From: an uncultured Actinomycetaceae bacterium
Lineage (GTDB): Bacteria > Actinomycetota > Actinomycetes > Actinomycetales > Actinomycetaceae
Assembly: GCA_902464405.1 (NCBI GenBank)
Contig: CABQJD010000001.1
Coordinates: 1 to 64,000, forward strand
DNA: 64,000 nucleotides
Direction of reading: 5' to 3'
Made by a program: the position numbers and the translations under genes. Below, one piece after another: positions 51,748 through 60,239 of the stretch. The first letter of the stretch is position 1; each line of letters opens with the position of its first letter. The notes under the pieces are model-generated. The model did not search any database and was not told the DNA's origin. It saw only the letters and a program-made list of their open reading frames with translations.

Positions 51748-53136
51748 ATGAGTGAAAACTACGCAGCCTCAACTTTTGAGGAAAGCAGCAAAGCCAATAC
51801 AGCAACACACAAGAATCGGACGTTTACACGTACAGTGTGGGCGTGGGGTTTTTGGGACTGGGCATCGGCGGCATTCAACGCAGTCGTCACCACGTTTGTC
51901 TTTTCCGTCTATCTCACCAACGCCAACCTTTTCGGTCCGACCGCAAATGCTTCGCTCGGCTACGCGCTCACAGTCGCTGGAATTCTTATTGCTATCGTCG
52001 CTCCCGCACTCGGGCAGAGCGTTGATCGCTCTGGAAAGTCTGCCACAGTTCTTTCAGTAACGACGATTATCACGATTATCGTCACAGCTGGATTGTTTTT
52101 CGTGACGCCAATCCAAGCTGATGGAACCTCTCGCCTGTGGCTCGGGCTTTTCCTGCTCGCTCTTGGCAATATCTCTTTTGAGACAGGATCTGTGGTCTAC
52201 AACGCAATGCTCTCCGATATTTCCACAGAAAAAAACGTGGGAAAAATTTCTGGTTTTGGCTGGGGGCTTGGGTACGTTGGCGGAATCGTATTGCTACTCA
52301 TCTTATTCGTCGGCTTCATCAATCCTGAGGTCGGCTGGTTTGGGGTGACGAGCGCAAACGGCTTAAATATTCGAGTTGCTATGCTTTTTGCCGCGCTCTG
52401 GACGATTGTTTTCTCTCTTCCTCTCATGCTAAGCGCCCGTAATAAACCTCGCCGCGAAGGCACGCAATCGCTCGGAATTATTGGAGCTTATCGTCAGCTT
52501 TGGCAATCTATTGTGCGCCTATGGAATACTGATCGCTCAGTTGTATGGTTTCTCATTTCTTCCGCTATCTACCGTGATGGTTTAGCTGGCGTTTTCACTT
52601 TCGGCGCTATACTGGCTCAAACGGCTTTTGGATTCAGTGCTGGAGACGTGATTATTTTCGGGGTTGCCACAAACGTAGTAGCAGGAATCGCCACTATTGC
52701 TTTCGGCGTTCTCGACGATAAAATCGGCGCTCGCGCCGTGATTATTACAAGCCTTACGGCGATGTGTATCTGCGGTTTTGCCGTCTATCTTTTCCACGCT
52801 GGAATCGGACCTCTTTCCGCAACGGCTGTTTACTGGATTTTCGGGCTTGGGCTGTGCGTTTTTGTGGGGCCAACCCAATCAGCTTCGCGCACATTCCTTA
52901 CCCGCATTGCTCCTCGAGGCGAAGAAGGGGAACTTTTCGGTTTATACGCTACTACTGGGCGTGCTGTTTCTTTCCTTGCTCCATTCATGTATTCAACAGC
53001 AATCGTTTTGGGCGCAGGAATTGCTGGAACTACTCTCGAAGCAGCTGCCTATTTCGGCATTTTAGGATTGATGCTCGTATTTCTTATCGGTCTGCTTGCT
53101 TTTATCCCTGTAAAAGCAGGGCAACGTGAGGCATAG
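51748..53136 (+). CDS. MFS transporter, UMF1/Atg22-like family
   Basis: A 462-residue protein with about twelve hydrophobic segments. The UMF1 (Atg22-like) branch is shown by WGFWDWASAAFNAVVTTFVFSVYL near the N terminus, the helix VGKISGFGWGLGYVGGIVLLL and GPTQSASRTFLTRIAP. Bacterial members are uncharacterised exporters, possibly of amino acids or small organic molecules. It lies upstream of the phosphatidylcholine synthase gene on the same strand with a 70-bp gap, though cotranscription is not certain. Confidence 0.83.
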   Translation: MSENYAASTFEESSKANTATHKNRTFTRTVWAWGFWDWASAAFNAVVTTFVFSVYLTNANLFGPTANASLGYALTVAGILIAIVAPALGQSVDRSGKSATVLSVTTIITIIVTAGLFFVTPIQADGTSRLWLGLFLLALGNISFETGSVVYNAMLSDISTEKNVGKISGFGWGLGYVGGIVLLLILFVGFINPEVGWFGVTSANGLNIRVAMLFAALWTIVFSLPLMLSARNKPRREGTQSLGIIGAYRQLWQSIVRLWNTDRSVVWFLISSAIYRDGLAGVFTFGAILAQTAFGFSAGDVIIFGVATNVVAGIATIAFGVLDDKIGARAVIITSLTAMCICGFAVYLFHAGIGPLSATAVYWIFGLGLCVFVGPTQSASRTFLTRIAPRGEEGELFGLYATTGRAVSFLAPFMYSTAIVLGAGIAGTTLEAAAYFGILGLMLVFLIGLLAFIPVKAGQREA

Positions 53137-53171
53137 CACCTCAAACACGTATAAAACCACTCCAGAACTGG

Positions 53172-53187
53172 TAGTTACTCAGTAATC
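53172..53187 (+). promoter_or_regulatory. Palindrome upstream of pcs, matching 11272-11287
   Basis: TAGTTACTCAGTAATC is nearly the same as TAGTTACTTAGTAACC upstream of the efflux operon (14 of 16 identical). Both lie 20-40 bp before a start codon. A common repressor is possible. Confidence 0.4.
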
Positions 53188-53206
53188 GATTTGTTATTAT
53201 GAGCTT

Positions 53207-53974
53207 ATGAATAGCACCCACAACGCGCAGGAACCGATCTCTGCCCCCTCAATGCCATTAACTCTATGTGCATGGGGAGTGCATATTTTCACGATGACGG
53301 GCTTGGCATGCGCCACGCTTGCCCTCCTCTCCCTCATCGAGCACCGCATCGACCTCATGTGGCTCTGGCTCGGAATCGCTCTCATCGTCGATGGCATTGA
53401 TGGAACATTTGCGCGCAAAGTTCGAGTAAAAGAAGTGCTCCCTTGGTTTGATGGCGGAATTCTCGATATTTTAATCGACTACATCACTTGGACTTTTATC
53501 CCTGCTATTTTTATGTACACCAATCTCCCTATGGGGCCAAAACCTCTCGCTGGAATCCTCACCGTCCTTATTCTCACGAGTTCAACTCTCTGCTACGCCA
53601 ACGAACACTGGAAATCATCCGATTTCTACTTCTACGGCTTCCCAGCTGCATGGAATATCGTAGCGGTGATCCTCTACATACTAAGCGCCAACGAAGTATG
53701 GACAATCGGCGTCACTGCGCTGTGTATTATCCTGACGATCGTTCCCAGCTACTGGACTCACCCATTCCGCGTGAAACGATTCATGCCAATCAATATCACA
53801 GCGATTCTCATGTGGATCGGATCTGTGGCATGGCTTGTTGTAGCTCACCCTACCCGCCCGCTGCCAGCACTTATCATTTTCTGGGTGAGCGGTGCTTGGT
53901 TTATGCTAAGCTGCGCTATTCGCACATTCACTGGGCCTGATCGCCCTCGATCACATCGCAGCAGGCGGCGATGA
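53207..53974 (+). CDS. pcs: Phosphatidylcholine synthase (CDP-alcohol phosphatidyltransferase)
   Basis: Integral membrane enzyme that condenses CDP-diacylglycerol with choline to phosphatidylcholine. The 255-residue protein shows the CDP-alcohol signature D-G-x2-A-R-x(n)-G-x3-D-x3-D as VDGIDGTFARKVRVKEVLPW followed by FDGGILDILIDY. The N-terminal AWGVHIFTMTGLACATLALL and the W-D-x-G block are the Pcs subfamily pattern rather than PgsA or PssA. Six or more membrane helices are visible. It overlaps a small membrane protein gene by 4 bp. Choline would have to be taken from the host. Confidence 0.82.
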   Translation: MNSTHNAQEPISAPSMPLTLCAWGVHIFTMTGLACATLALLSLIEHRIDLMWLWLGIALIVDGIDGTFARKVRVKEVLPWFDGGILDILIDYITWTFIPAIFMYTNLPMGPKPLAGILTVLILTSSTLCYANEHWKSSDFYFYGFPAAWNIVAVILYILSANEVWTIGVTALCIILTIVPSYWTHPFRVKRFMPINITAILMWIGSVAWLVVAHPTRPLPALIIFWVSGAWFMLSCAIRTFTGPDRPRSHRSRRR

Positions 53975-54453
53975 ATACCACACCCCCGCACTCTACCGAC
54001 GCACCAAGCCTTGCTCGCAAGCCTTGGTCACGAGTGTGCACCTTCAAAATCTTGGCGTATATTGCCATATTCGTATACTCGGCTTTACGAGCGCTTCCTC
54101 TCATGTTTGTTGAAGAATTTCATGGGAGTATTTTAGTTATCTGGTTGATGGATATACTTACTGCAATCCCGTACACATGGGGTCTTCTCGAATTTGCCGT
54201 GTCTGCACGCCCAGCACGCCGTTGGCTCGGTCTAACTATCGCTATCGTCACTTTTGCCGCTCCCTACATATATTTTTGGAGCCACGGAAACGACTATCCG
54301 CTGGGAGTGACGGCAATCGTGATCGCAATGATTGTCGGAGCTATCCTCTGGGAAGCTATCAAATACGTCCGAACCCGAGAAAAACTGCACTCACAGCAGT
54401 GCATAGCCCATACTCAGCAACACGTCTCATCTGCCGTAGACACCACTTTATGA
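53971..54453 (+). CDS. Small four-helix membrane protein
   Basis: A 160-residue hydrophobic protein with about four helices (ILAYIAIFVYSALRALPLMF, IWLMDILTAIPYTWGLLEF, LGLTIAIVTFAAPYIYFW, VTAIVIAMIVGAILWEAI). The family is not recognised. Its ATG overlaps the pcs stop (ATGA), so it is probably translated with pcs and may take part in the same lipid step. Its 3' end overlaps the convergent ispF by 40 bp. Confidence 0.65.
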   Translation: MNTTPPHSTDAPSLARKPWSRVCTFKILAYIAIFVYSALRALPLMFVEEFHGSILVIWLMDILTAIPYTWGLLEFAVSARPARRWLGLTIAIVTFAAPYIYFWSHGNDYPLGVTAIVIAMIVGAILWEAIKYVRTREKLHSQQCIAHTQQHVSSAVDTTL

Positions 54454-54929
54454 AGTAGCGCAGAAGCAATCGCACCAATCCCTTCACCAGCCCCAATAAA
54501 ACCCAAGCGATCCGTCGTTGTGGCCGAAACAGATACAGGCGCACCGACGATACTGCTCATACGCACCTCAGCTTCCTTCTTTCTCGGTGCAAAACGAGGC
54601 CTTTGAGCAATAATCTGCACGGAAATGTTGGTGACGCCGAAACCAGCCTCACGCACAAGCCTCAACGTTTCTTTCAAAAATTGCTCGCCAGAAGCGCCCG
54701 AAAATTCTGGGCGATCCACCCCAAAAATAGATCCCATCTCCCCAACACCGCTCGCAATTAGCAAAGCATCGCACACCGCATGGGCTGCCGCATCACCATC
54801 CGAATGCCCTGCTAAAGGAGTTTCACCTTGCCACTCAAGGCATGCCAGCATGAGCGGCTTACCAGCGCAGTCACGCGCAAACGCATGTACATCAACCGCT
54901 GTCGCTATTCGAAAATCGCTTGGATTCAT
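54414..54929 (-). CDS. ispF: 2-C-methyl-D-erythritol 2,4-cyclodiphosphate synthase
   Basis: MEP-pathway enzyme that cyclises CDP-methylerythritol phosphate to MEcPP. The 171-residue protein has the zinc ligands in AVDVHAF and GHSDGDAAAHAVCDALL, and the family tail TTTDRLGFIGAGEGIGAIASALL. The ATG at 54929 with AGAGG upstream is chosen over 54953. It follows ispD by 29 bp on the minus strand and is convergent with the small membrane protein gene. Confidence 0.94.
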   Translation of the reverse strand: MNPSDFRIATAVDVHAFARDCAGKPLMLACLEWQGETPLAGHSDGDAAAHAVCDALLIASGVGEMGSIFGVDRPEFSGASGEQFLKETLRLVREAGFGVTNISVQIIAQRPRFAPRKKEAEVRMSSIVGAPVSVSATTTDRLGFIGAGEGIGAIASALLHKVVSTADETCC

Positions 54930-54958
54930 TCGTGTTTCCTCTCGTGCAAGCATATGAT

Positions 54959-55750
54959 TTACGCCGATATAGAAGCGCTGCGCTGCGCCATTAAAAGTTC
55001 AGCCACCTGCAGATCAAATGGAGTTGTGATTTTCAGCGCTGAAGAATCCCCTGGCACAGTTCGCACTTCTTCACCAAGAAGTTCCACCAGTGCAGCATCA
55101 TCGGGAGCCGCAGCTTGTGCACTGGCAGATAAGCTAGCCGCACTCGTATGCGCGCACTCCAGCAGATCAATTATAAAACCTTGCGGCGTCTGCACAGCAC
55201 GCAGTGAACTGCGTTCAAGCGTGCGCATAACTTTCTCTGTATAGCTAGGGCTTACTGTGCAATTGGTGAGAGCGGCAGCTGCACTAGCATCTGGATCTGG
55301 AGAAATTTCTTTGATGGTATCCACTACGGGAAGCACTGGAATAACGGCAGCAGCTCCTGCTTCGAGCAAACCGCACACACGGCGAATCATTGGCGCTGGA
55401 GTAAGCGCGCGAGCAGCATCATGCACAAGCACATGGGTGGCACATGGAAAAAATTTTTTCACTGCGGCTAGACCGAGAGAAACTGATTCTTGACGAGTCG
55501 CACCCCCAGACGTGAGCACAAGACTATCGTCACCTGCATTGACAGACGCAAGGGCAGCAGAAAAATCCTCCACAGCAGAAGGGCTATCTGCTGGTATCGT
55601 CACAACAATACGATCAACACCTGCTTCTTGCATCCCTCGCACAGCATGAGCTACCAGTGCTTCGCCCGCAAGCTTTACAAGCGCTTTTGGCTTATCAGCA
55701 CCTAAGCGCGTGCCTGATCCAGCACCAGCGATAATTGCCGCAATATCCAT
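54959..55750 (-). CDS. ispD: 2-C-methyl-D-erythritol 4-phosphate cytidylyltransferase
   Basis: MEP-pathway enzyme that makes CDP-methylerythritol from MEP and CTP. The 263-residue protein has the nucleotide loop IIAGAGSGTRLGADKPKALVKL, LVHDAARAL, and the C-terminal ALKITTPFDLQVAELLM. The start at 55750 has GGAG six bases upstream; in-frame ATGs at 55756 and 55762 lie too near that site. It is between carD and ispF, the standard actinobacterial order. Confidence 0.94.
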   Translation of the reverse strand: MDIAAIIAGAGSGTRLGADKPKALVKLAGEALVAHAVRGMQEAGVDRIVVTIPADSPSAVEDFSAALASVNAGDDSLVLTSGGATRQESVSLGLAAVKKFFPCATHVLVHDAARALTPAPMIRRVCGLLEAGAAAVIPVLPVVDTIKEISPDPDASAAAALTNCTVSPSYTEKVMRTLERSSLRAVQTPQGFIIDLLECAHTSAASLSASAQAAAPDDAALVELLGEEVRTVPGDSSALKITTPFDLQVAELLMAQRSASISA

Positions 55751-55860
55751 ACGCATCTCCATCTACGCACATCGTTATCGATACGCCAACCCAATCAACC
55801 CAATATACGCACCGATAAGTTCCTGCAATATCGCAGAATTTAGCTTAGGAATGAACGCAA

Positions 55861-56388
55861 TTATTCAGCCGATTGCGCACTTTCTGCTGAATCTAGAACT
55901 ATATCAAATTCGCCCAGAATATCGTTGAGCAGCTCACCCGCTTTAGACTCGTCAATGCCGCGCGCCAGCGCAACTTCAGAGCAGAGAATTGCGCGAGCTT
56001 GAGAAAGCATACGTTTCTCTCCAGCCGAAAGACCTTTCTCACCATTGCGGCGCGTCAAATCTCTCACAACCTCTGCGACTTTATTGACGTCACCGCTCGT
56101 GAGCTTTTCGCCATTTGCTTTGAAACGACGGCTCCAATTTTGCGGCTCATCAACGTCTTCTTCACGCAAAATCGAAAAGACTTTTTCTAGCTGTTCATCG
56201 TTCGATACATCTCGTACGCCGACCTCTTCGAGAGAATCAGCTGGCACTTGAATCGTCAGATCGCCCTGCACAATACGAAGCGTGAGATACAGGCGCTTCT
56301 CGCCTCTGATCATCTTCTCGGAGATGTCTTCAATATAGGCTGCCCCATGATGGGGGTACACAACAGTCTCGCCAACTTTGAACGGCAT
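55861..56388 (-). CDS. carD: CarD-family transcriptional regulator
   Basis: Binds RNA polymerase beta and stabilises the open promoter complex at rRNA and housekeeping promoters. The 175-residue protein has the Tudor-like N-terminal RNA-polymerase-interaction domain (FKVGETVVYPHHGAAYIEDI) and the C-terminal helical DNA-binding domain with the conserved tryptophan in PQNWSRRFKANGEKL. An acidic C-terminal tail follows. It precedes ispD by about 110 bp. Confidence 0.95.
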   Translation of the reverse strand: MPFKVGETVVYPHHGAAYIEDISEKMIRGEKRLYLTLRIVQGDLTIQVPADSLEEVGVRDVSNDEQLEKVFSILREEDVDEPQNWSRRFKANGEKLTSGDVNKVAEVVRDLTRRNGEKGLSAGEKRMLSQARAILCSEVALARGIDESKAGELLNDILGEFDIVLDSAESAQSAE

Positions 56389-56522
56389 AGCGCCTCTTCC
56401 TTTTTAGAACTTTGATACCATTCTACCAAAATTCATAGAAATTCGAGGCTCAAGTGTGGAATCTATCTTCCCCTCTCCATGATTTAGAAATAGTTTAGAA
56501 ATAGGAAGAGGAGAAGGAAACC

Positions 56523-57230
56523 TTACGAACGCTTATGAGCAGTATTTCTGGAACGAATAATACGAAACCCTTTTTGGCTCGCAATCTTCTCGCTCGGATA
56601 CCCCTGCTCATTGAGCCATACCATGAGCGAATCGGCACCCAAATTTTTCTGCACCACCCAATATGCCTCACCAGTTTCAGGCTTCAGCGCCGCAAGCCAT
56701 GTGAGCAAAAGATCATGGAGTGCTTCTTTTCCAATTCTGATCGGGGGGTTACTCCAAATCAGATCAATTCCTCCATGTTTCTTAGCAATTTCCATAGCGG
56801 TTGCTGTATCTGCTGTTTGTATATGTGAAAGCTGAAGTTCCTGCGCATTTTTTCTCGTCAGTTCCAGCGCGCGCTCATTCACATCAACAGCCACAATATC
56901 TGCCCTCGGGTACTCGTGCGCAAGAGCAAAGGCAATTACTCCCCAACCGCAACCAATATCAGCGCACAAAGGAGGGATGCTGTTCGCGGGCGAAGTATCA
57001 GTAGATTGCTCTCTATCAGCAAATGCCGTTGTATCTATAGGTGACGCTTGAGCGATAGCCGCGTTCACAGGAACCTTATCGAGCAATACGCGAGTACCTC
57101 GATCTAATTCACGCGCAGAAAATACGCCGTCACTCGTCGTCACCACATAGTCAATACCACGTGCGCGATAAGAAACGCTATGCGCTTGCGCCTGTGAAGC
57201 AGGCTGCGCTGTGAAATAGTGGTCTGCCAT
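56523..57230 (-). CDS. RsmC-like SAM-dependent methyltransferase
   Basis: A 235-residue class I methyltransferase of the MTS (methyltransferase small) branch. SAM-binding block CADIGCGWGVIAFALA and the N-P-P-I substrate motif in IWSNPPIRIGK point to an N-methyltransferase of rRNA guanine or similar. The N-terminal half is shorter than RsmC of E. coli, a form common in Gram-positives. The ATG at 57230 with GAGGAA upstream is chosen over the GTG at 57248. Confidence 0.82.
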   Translation of the reverse strand: MADHYFTAQPASQAQAHSVSYRARGIDYVVTTSDGVFSARELDRGTRVLLDKVPVNAAIAQASPIDTTAFADREQSTDTSPANSIPPLCADIGCGWGVIAFALAHEYPRADIVAVDVNERALELTRKNAQELQLSHIQTADTATAMEIAKKHGGIDLIWSNPPIRIGKEALHDLLLTWLAALKPETGEAYWVVQKNLGADSLMVWLNEQGYPSEKIASQKGFRIIRSRNTAHKRS

Positions 57231-57680
57231 AGATATTTCCTCAATCACTGCAGTGCGGATAGATTGCGTTGTTTCAATAGAACTACCGTCACGAATATAA
57301 CATTACGCCTAATATACAGCGCTGAAAATCCATGTATTTCCTTATCGAACTGTTTCATACCTATCCACTGCGCACCCCTTCCTATTTCAGCATTCAATAG
57401 CTGAAAATTCCCCTCATTGCCGCATTTTCTCACTGGAATAAAACTTGCGAAAGAGAGCCAGGGAATAATTTTTATGTGAAATTTATGTGAAAAGCATGGC
57501 AGAAATGCACCTAGAGCAATATTTCCATTCTGGGCAGCAACTGCCCTTTTTTTAGCGAGCACATGAGAGTTTTAGATAGAAATGACGATTCTCCAATAAT
57601 TGGCCGCTTCAAAGCATCTGCTTAATTGTGCCTTATGATAGGCAATGGTAGCCTCTTTGAGGCTGGTAGGAGAGGTATAT
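57231..57680 (+). promoter_or_regulatory. Long lysP leader region
   Basis: 450 bp without a gene. It holds a perfect 11-bp tandem duplication (TTTATGTGAAA at 57471-57481 and 57482-57492), an intrinsic terminator at 57532-57553, and a small hairpin AGCCTC-TTT-GAGGCT (57650-57664) just before the lysP Shine-Dalgarno. No L-box (lysine riboswitch) or T-box core was recognised by eye. Confidence 0.5.
57532..57553 (+). terminator. Intrinsic terminator in the lysP leader
   Basis: GGGCAG-CAA-CTGCCC followed by seven T (57547-57553). It faces the plus strand but no plus-strand gene precedes it: rsmC-like and carD upstream run the other way. It either ends a short leader or small RNA, or acts as an attenuator 128 bp before the lysP start. 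Confidence 0.78.
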
Positions 57681-59195
57681 ATGAATTCACAACCCACACA
57701 TGAGCTTGAAACAGAACAAAGCACCCAGCAATTAAAGCGAGGGCTGCGCGCACGCCACCTCAATATGATCGCTATTGGCGGCGCAATCGGCACAGGGCTG
57801 TTTGTGGCATCAGGCGGCACTATTTCAAATGCCGGCCCGGGCGGCGCTCTGCTTGCATATGCACTTATCGGAATTATGGTCTATTTCCTTATGCAAAGCC
57901 TCGGCGAAATGGCGACTTATATGCCCGTAGCGGGTTCATTCGGCGAGTACGGCACGCGCTTCGTCTCCCCGAGCTTCGGTTTTGCGATGGGATGGAACTA
58001 CTGGTTTAACTGGACTATTACGGTCGCTGCTGAGCTTGTTGCAGCAGGGCTCGTCATGAAGTTCTGGCTTCCAGATGTGCCGATGTGGATCTGGAGTGCA
58101 ATTTTCCTTGTAGTGCTGTTTGTGATCAATGCTCTATCAGCGCGCGCATACGGAGAAAGTGAATTTTGGTTTGCTCTTATTAAAGTCGTAACTGTAATCG
58201 TATTCCTCATCGTTGGTGTACTGATGATCGTGGGCATTCTTCAAGGATCTGCTCAAGGCTTTGAAAACTGGACTATTGCTGATCCTGCAACAGGAGAGAA
58301 AGCACCGTTTGTGAATGGTGTGATGGGTATCCTTTCTGTGTTTATGATTGCTGGTTTCTCTTTCCAGGGCACTGAAATGATCGGCGTAGCTGCTGGCGAA
58401 GCCGAGCATCCAGAAAAGACGATTCCCAAGGCAATTAAATCCGTGTTTTGGCGCATTCTGCTCTTCTATATTTTCGCTATTGCCGTGATTGGCTTCTTGA
58501 TTCCATTCACCGATCCCAATTTGTTGAATGCCTCCGATACAGGCGATATTACAATCGCTCCATTTACCTTAATCTTTGCAAAGAGCGGACTTATCGGCCA
58601 GGCCGTGATTGCTTCCGTGATGAATGCAGTAATCCTCACAGCCGTGCTTTCCGCAGGTAACTCTGGCTTATACGTCTCTACCCGTATGCTCTATTCACTC
58701 GCTGAGAATCGGCAAGCTCCGAAGATGTTCGTGAAATTAAATAAACAAGGTGTGCCAATTCCAGCGCTCATTGCCACAACGGCTATTGCGCTGCTTTGCT
58801 TCCTGAGCTATCTCTTTGGTGAAGGGCAAGCATATACGTGGATCGTGAATGCTTCTGGTCTCGCTGGTTTCATCACATGGGTTGGTATTGCATGGTGCCA
58901 TCTGAAATTCCGCCGAGCATATGTTGCACAAGGGCGAGCATTAGAAGATCTGCCATTTAAGGCGAAGCTCTTTCCATTCGGCCCTATAGTGGCTCTTGCA
59001 ATGTGCGTACTCGTAATCGTTGGGCAAAACTACGAAGCGCTCTTGGGGCGTAGCGGTTTTCTTTCCCTGCTGAGTTCCTATATTGGCTTGCCGCTTTTCC
59101 TGATTCTCTGGATTGGGCATAAATTCGTGACGAAAGCGCCAAAAATTGATCCTTTAGAGGCAAATCTATCGCGCGAAGATACGCATATCGGCTAG
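57681..59195 (+). CDS. lysP: Lysine-specific permease (APC family)
   Basis: A 504-residue amino-acid/proton symporter with about twelve helices, closely following E. coli LysP in MIAIGGAIGTGLFVASGGTI, NAGPGGALLAYALIGIMVYF, GWNYWFNWTITVAAELVAAG, IAGFSFQGTEMIGVAAGE and ILTAVLSAGNSGLYVSTRML. AGGAGAGG lies before the ATG at 57681; the frame opens at 57645, upstream of that site. A leader terminator and a hairpin precede it. The lysine substrate is inferred from the LysP-like sequence. Confidence 0.9.
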   Translation: MNSQPTHELETEQSTQQLKRGLRARHLNMIAIGGAIGTGLFVASGGTISNAGPGGALLAYALIGIMVYFLMQSLGEMATYMPVAGSFGEYGTRFVSPSFGFAMGWNYWFNWTITVAAELVAAGLVMKFWLPDVPMWIWSAIFLVVLFVINALSARAYGESEFWFALIKVVTVIVFLIVGVLMIVGILQGSAQGFENWTIADPATGEKAPFVNGVMGILSVFMIAGFSFQGTEMIGVAAGEAEHPEKTIPKAIKSVFWRILLFYIFAIAVIGFLIPFTDPNLLNASDTGDITIAPFTLIFAKSGLIGQAVIASVMNAVILTAVLSAGNSGLYVSTRMLYSLAENRQAPKMFVKLNKQGVPIPALIATTAIALLCFLSYLFGEGQAYTWIVNASGLAGFITWVGIAWCHLKFRRAYVAQGRALEDLPFKAKLFPFGPIVALAMCVLVIVGQNYEALLGRSGFLSLLSSYIGLPLFLILWIGHKFVTKAPKIDPLEANLSREDTHIG

Positions 59196-59359
59196 CTTGC
59201 CCTTATAAACTGCAAGCTGCGCTGCAAGCTTTGCGTAAAATGAGTTCATACAAAATGAATTATTTTGCGCTGCAAACCTTAAATTTGCACCGCAAGCCCT
59301 AAGCATGGCACATCGCCAGTGGGTAAAATAAAAGAGATGCGCACGCGTGCGCCCAATTC

Positions 59360-59381
59360 CGTGACGGTGACTGCCGTCACG
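59360..59381. promoter_or_regulatory. Inverted repeat upstream of gpmA
   Basis: CGTGACGG (59360-59367), six bases, CCGTCACG (59374-59381): a perfect 8-bp inverted repeat 22 bp before the gpmA start, with a further palindrome GCACGCGTGC at 59341-59350. Position suits an operator or a 5'-UTR hairpin. Confidence 0.5.
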
Positions 59382-59403
59382 CATACTACATCAAGGATGG
59401 ATT

Positions 59404-60141
59404 ATGAGCTATAAACTGATTCTCCTGCGCCATGGGCAAAGCGAATGGAATGCTCTCAACCTCTTTACAGGTTGGGTAGATGTACCGCTTTCCGATCAAG
59501 GGCGCGAAGAAGCCGCTGCTGGCGGCAAGCTGATGAAGGAGCAAGGCATTGTGCCAGATGTTCTTTTCACGTCAATGCTGCGCCGTGCAATTATGACGGC
59601 AAATCTCGCTCTCGATGCCTGCGATCGTCACTGGATTCCAGTAGAGCGCAGCTGGCGCCTCAACGAACGCCATTACGGCGCATTGCAGGGCAAAAACAAG
59701 AAGGAAATTCGTGACGAATACGGCGAAGAACAGTTTATGCAGTGGCGCCGTTCATACGACGTTCCGCCGCCTGCAATTGAAGCTGGTTCGGAATTTTCAC
59801 AAGATTCAGATCCGCGCTATGCTGGCGAGCCAATCCCTGCAACTGAGTGCTTAAAAGATGTGCTCCAGCGTGCACTGCCTTATTGGGAAGAGCGCATTGT
59901 GCCAGAGCTAAAGAGCGGCAAGACAGTGATGATTGCAGCTCATGGAAATTCCCTGCGCGCTATCGTCAAGCACCTCGATCAGATTTCAGATGAAGATATT
60001 GCTGGTCTAAATATCCCAACGGGCGTGCCGCTCTATTACGAATTAGACGAAGAAACCCTTCAGCCGCTCAAGAAAGGCGGCACTTACCTCGATCCAGACG
60101 CGGAAGCAAAAATTGCTGCTGTGGCAAATCAAGGCAAGTAG
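59404..60141 (+). CDS. gpmA: 2,3-bisphosphoglycerate-dependent phosphoglycerate mutase
   Basis: Glycolytic dPGM interconverting 3- and 2-phosphoglycerate. The 245-residue protein has the catalytic LRHGQSEWNALNLFTGW (phospho-histidine), ERHYGALQGKNKKE and the second histidine in IAAHGNSLRAI. AAGGA precedes the ATG. It is followed by a bidirectional terminator and the convergent nan operon. Confidence 0.96.
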   Translation: MSYKLILLRHGQSEWNALNLFTGWVDVPLSDQGREEAAAGGKLMKEQGIVPDVLFTSMLRRAIMTANLALDACDRHWIPVERSWRLNERHYGALQGKNKKEIRDEYGEEQFMQWRRSYDVPPPAIEAGSEFSQDSDPRYAGEPIPATECLKDVLQRALPYWEERIVPELKSGKTVMIAAHGNSLRAIVKHLDQISDEDIAGLNIPTGVPLYYELDEETLQPLKKGGTYLDPDAEAKIAAVANQGK

Positions 60142-60174
60142 CTTCTGATTACGCTATATACGCAGTGATATACG

Positions 60175-60223
60175 CAGCCCGAGATAGTTCTTAGCATTCA
60201 ATGCAAGAAACCGTCTCGGGCTG
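60175..60223. terminator. Bidirectional terminator between gpmA and nanE
   Basis: CAGCCCGAGA (60175-60184) and TCTCGGGCTG (60214-60223) form a perfect 10-bp stem between the stops of gpmA (plus) and nanE (minus), with a 29-nt loop and weak further pairing on both sides. Confidence 0.7.
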
Positions 60224-60239
60224 TGTGCGTCATCTTAAA

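Noticed and set aside
57245..57562. 105-codon minus-strand frame in the lysP leader
   Set aside because: No family resemblance and it covers the terminator and repeats; no Shine-Dalgarno was seen.
57249..57680. Lysine riboswitch (L-box) upstream of lysP
   Set aside because: The leader was inspected for the conserved L-box core and none was recognised; only a terminator and a short hairpin can be supported.
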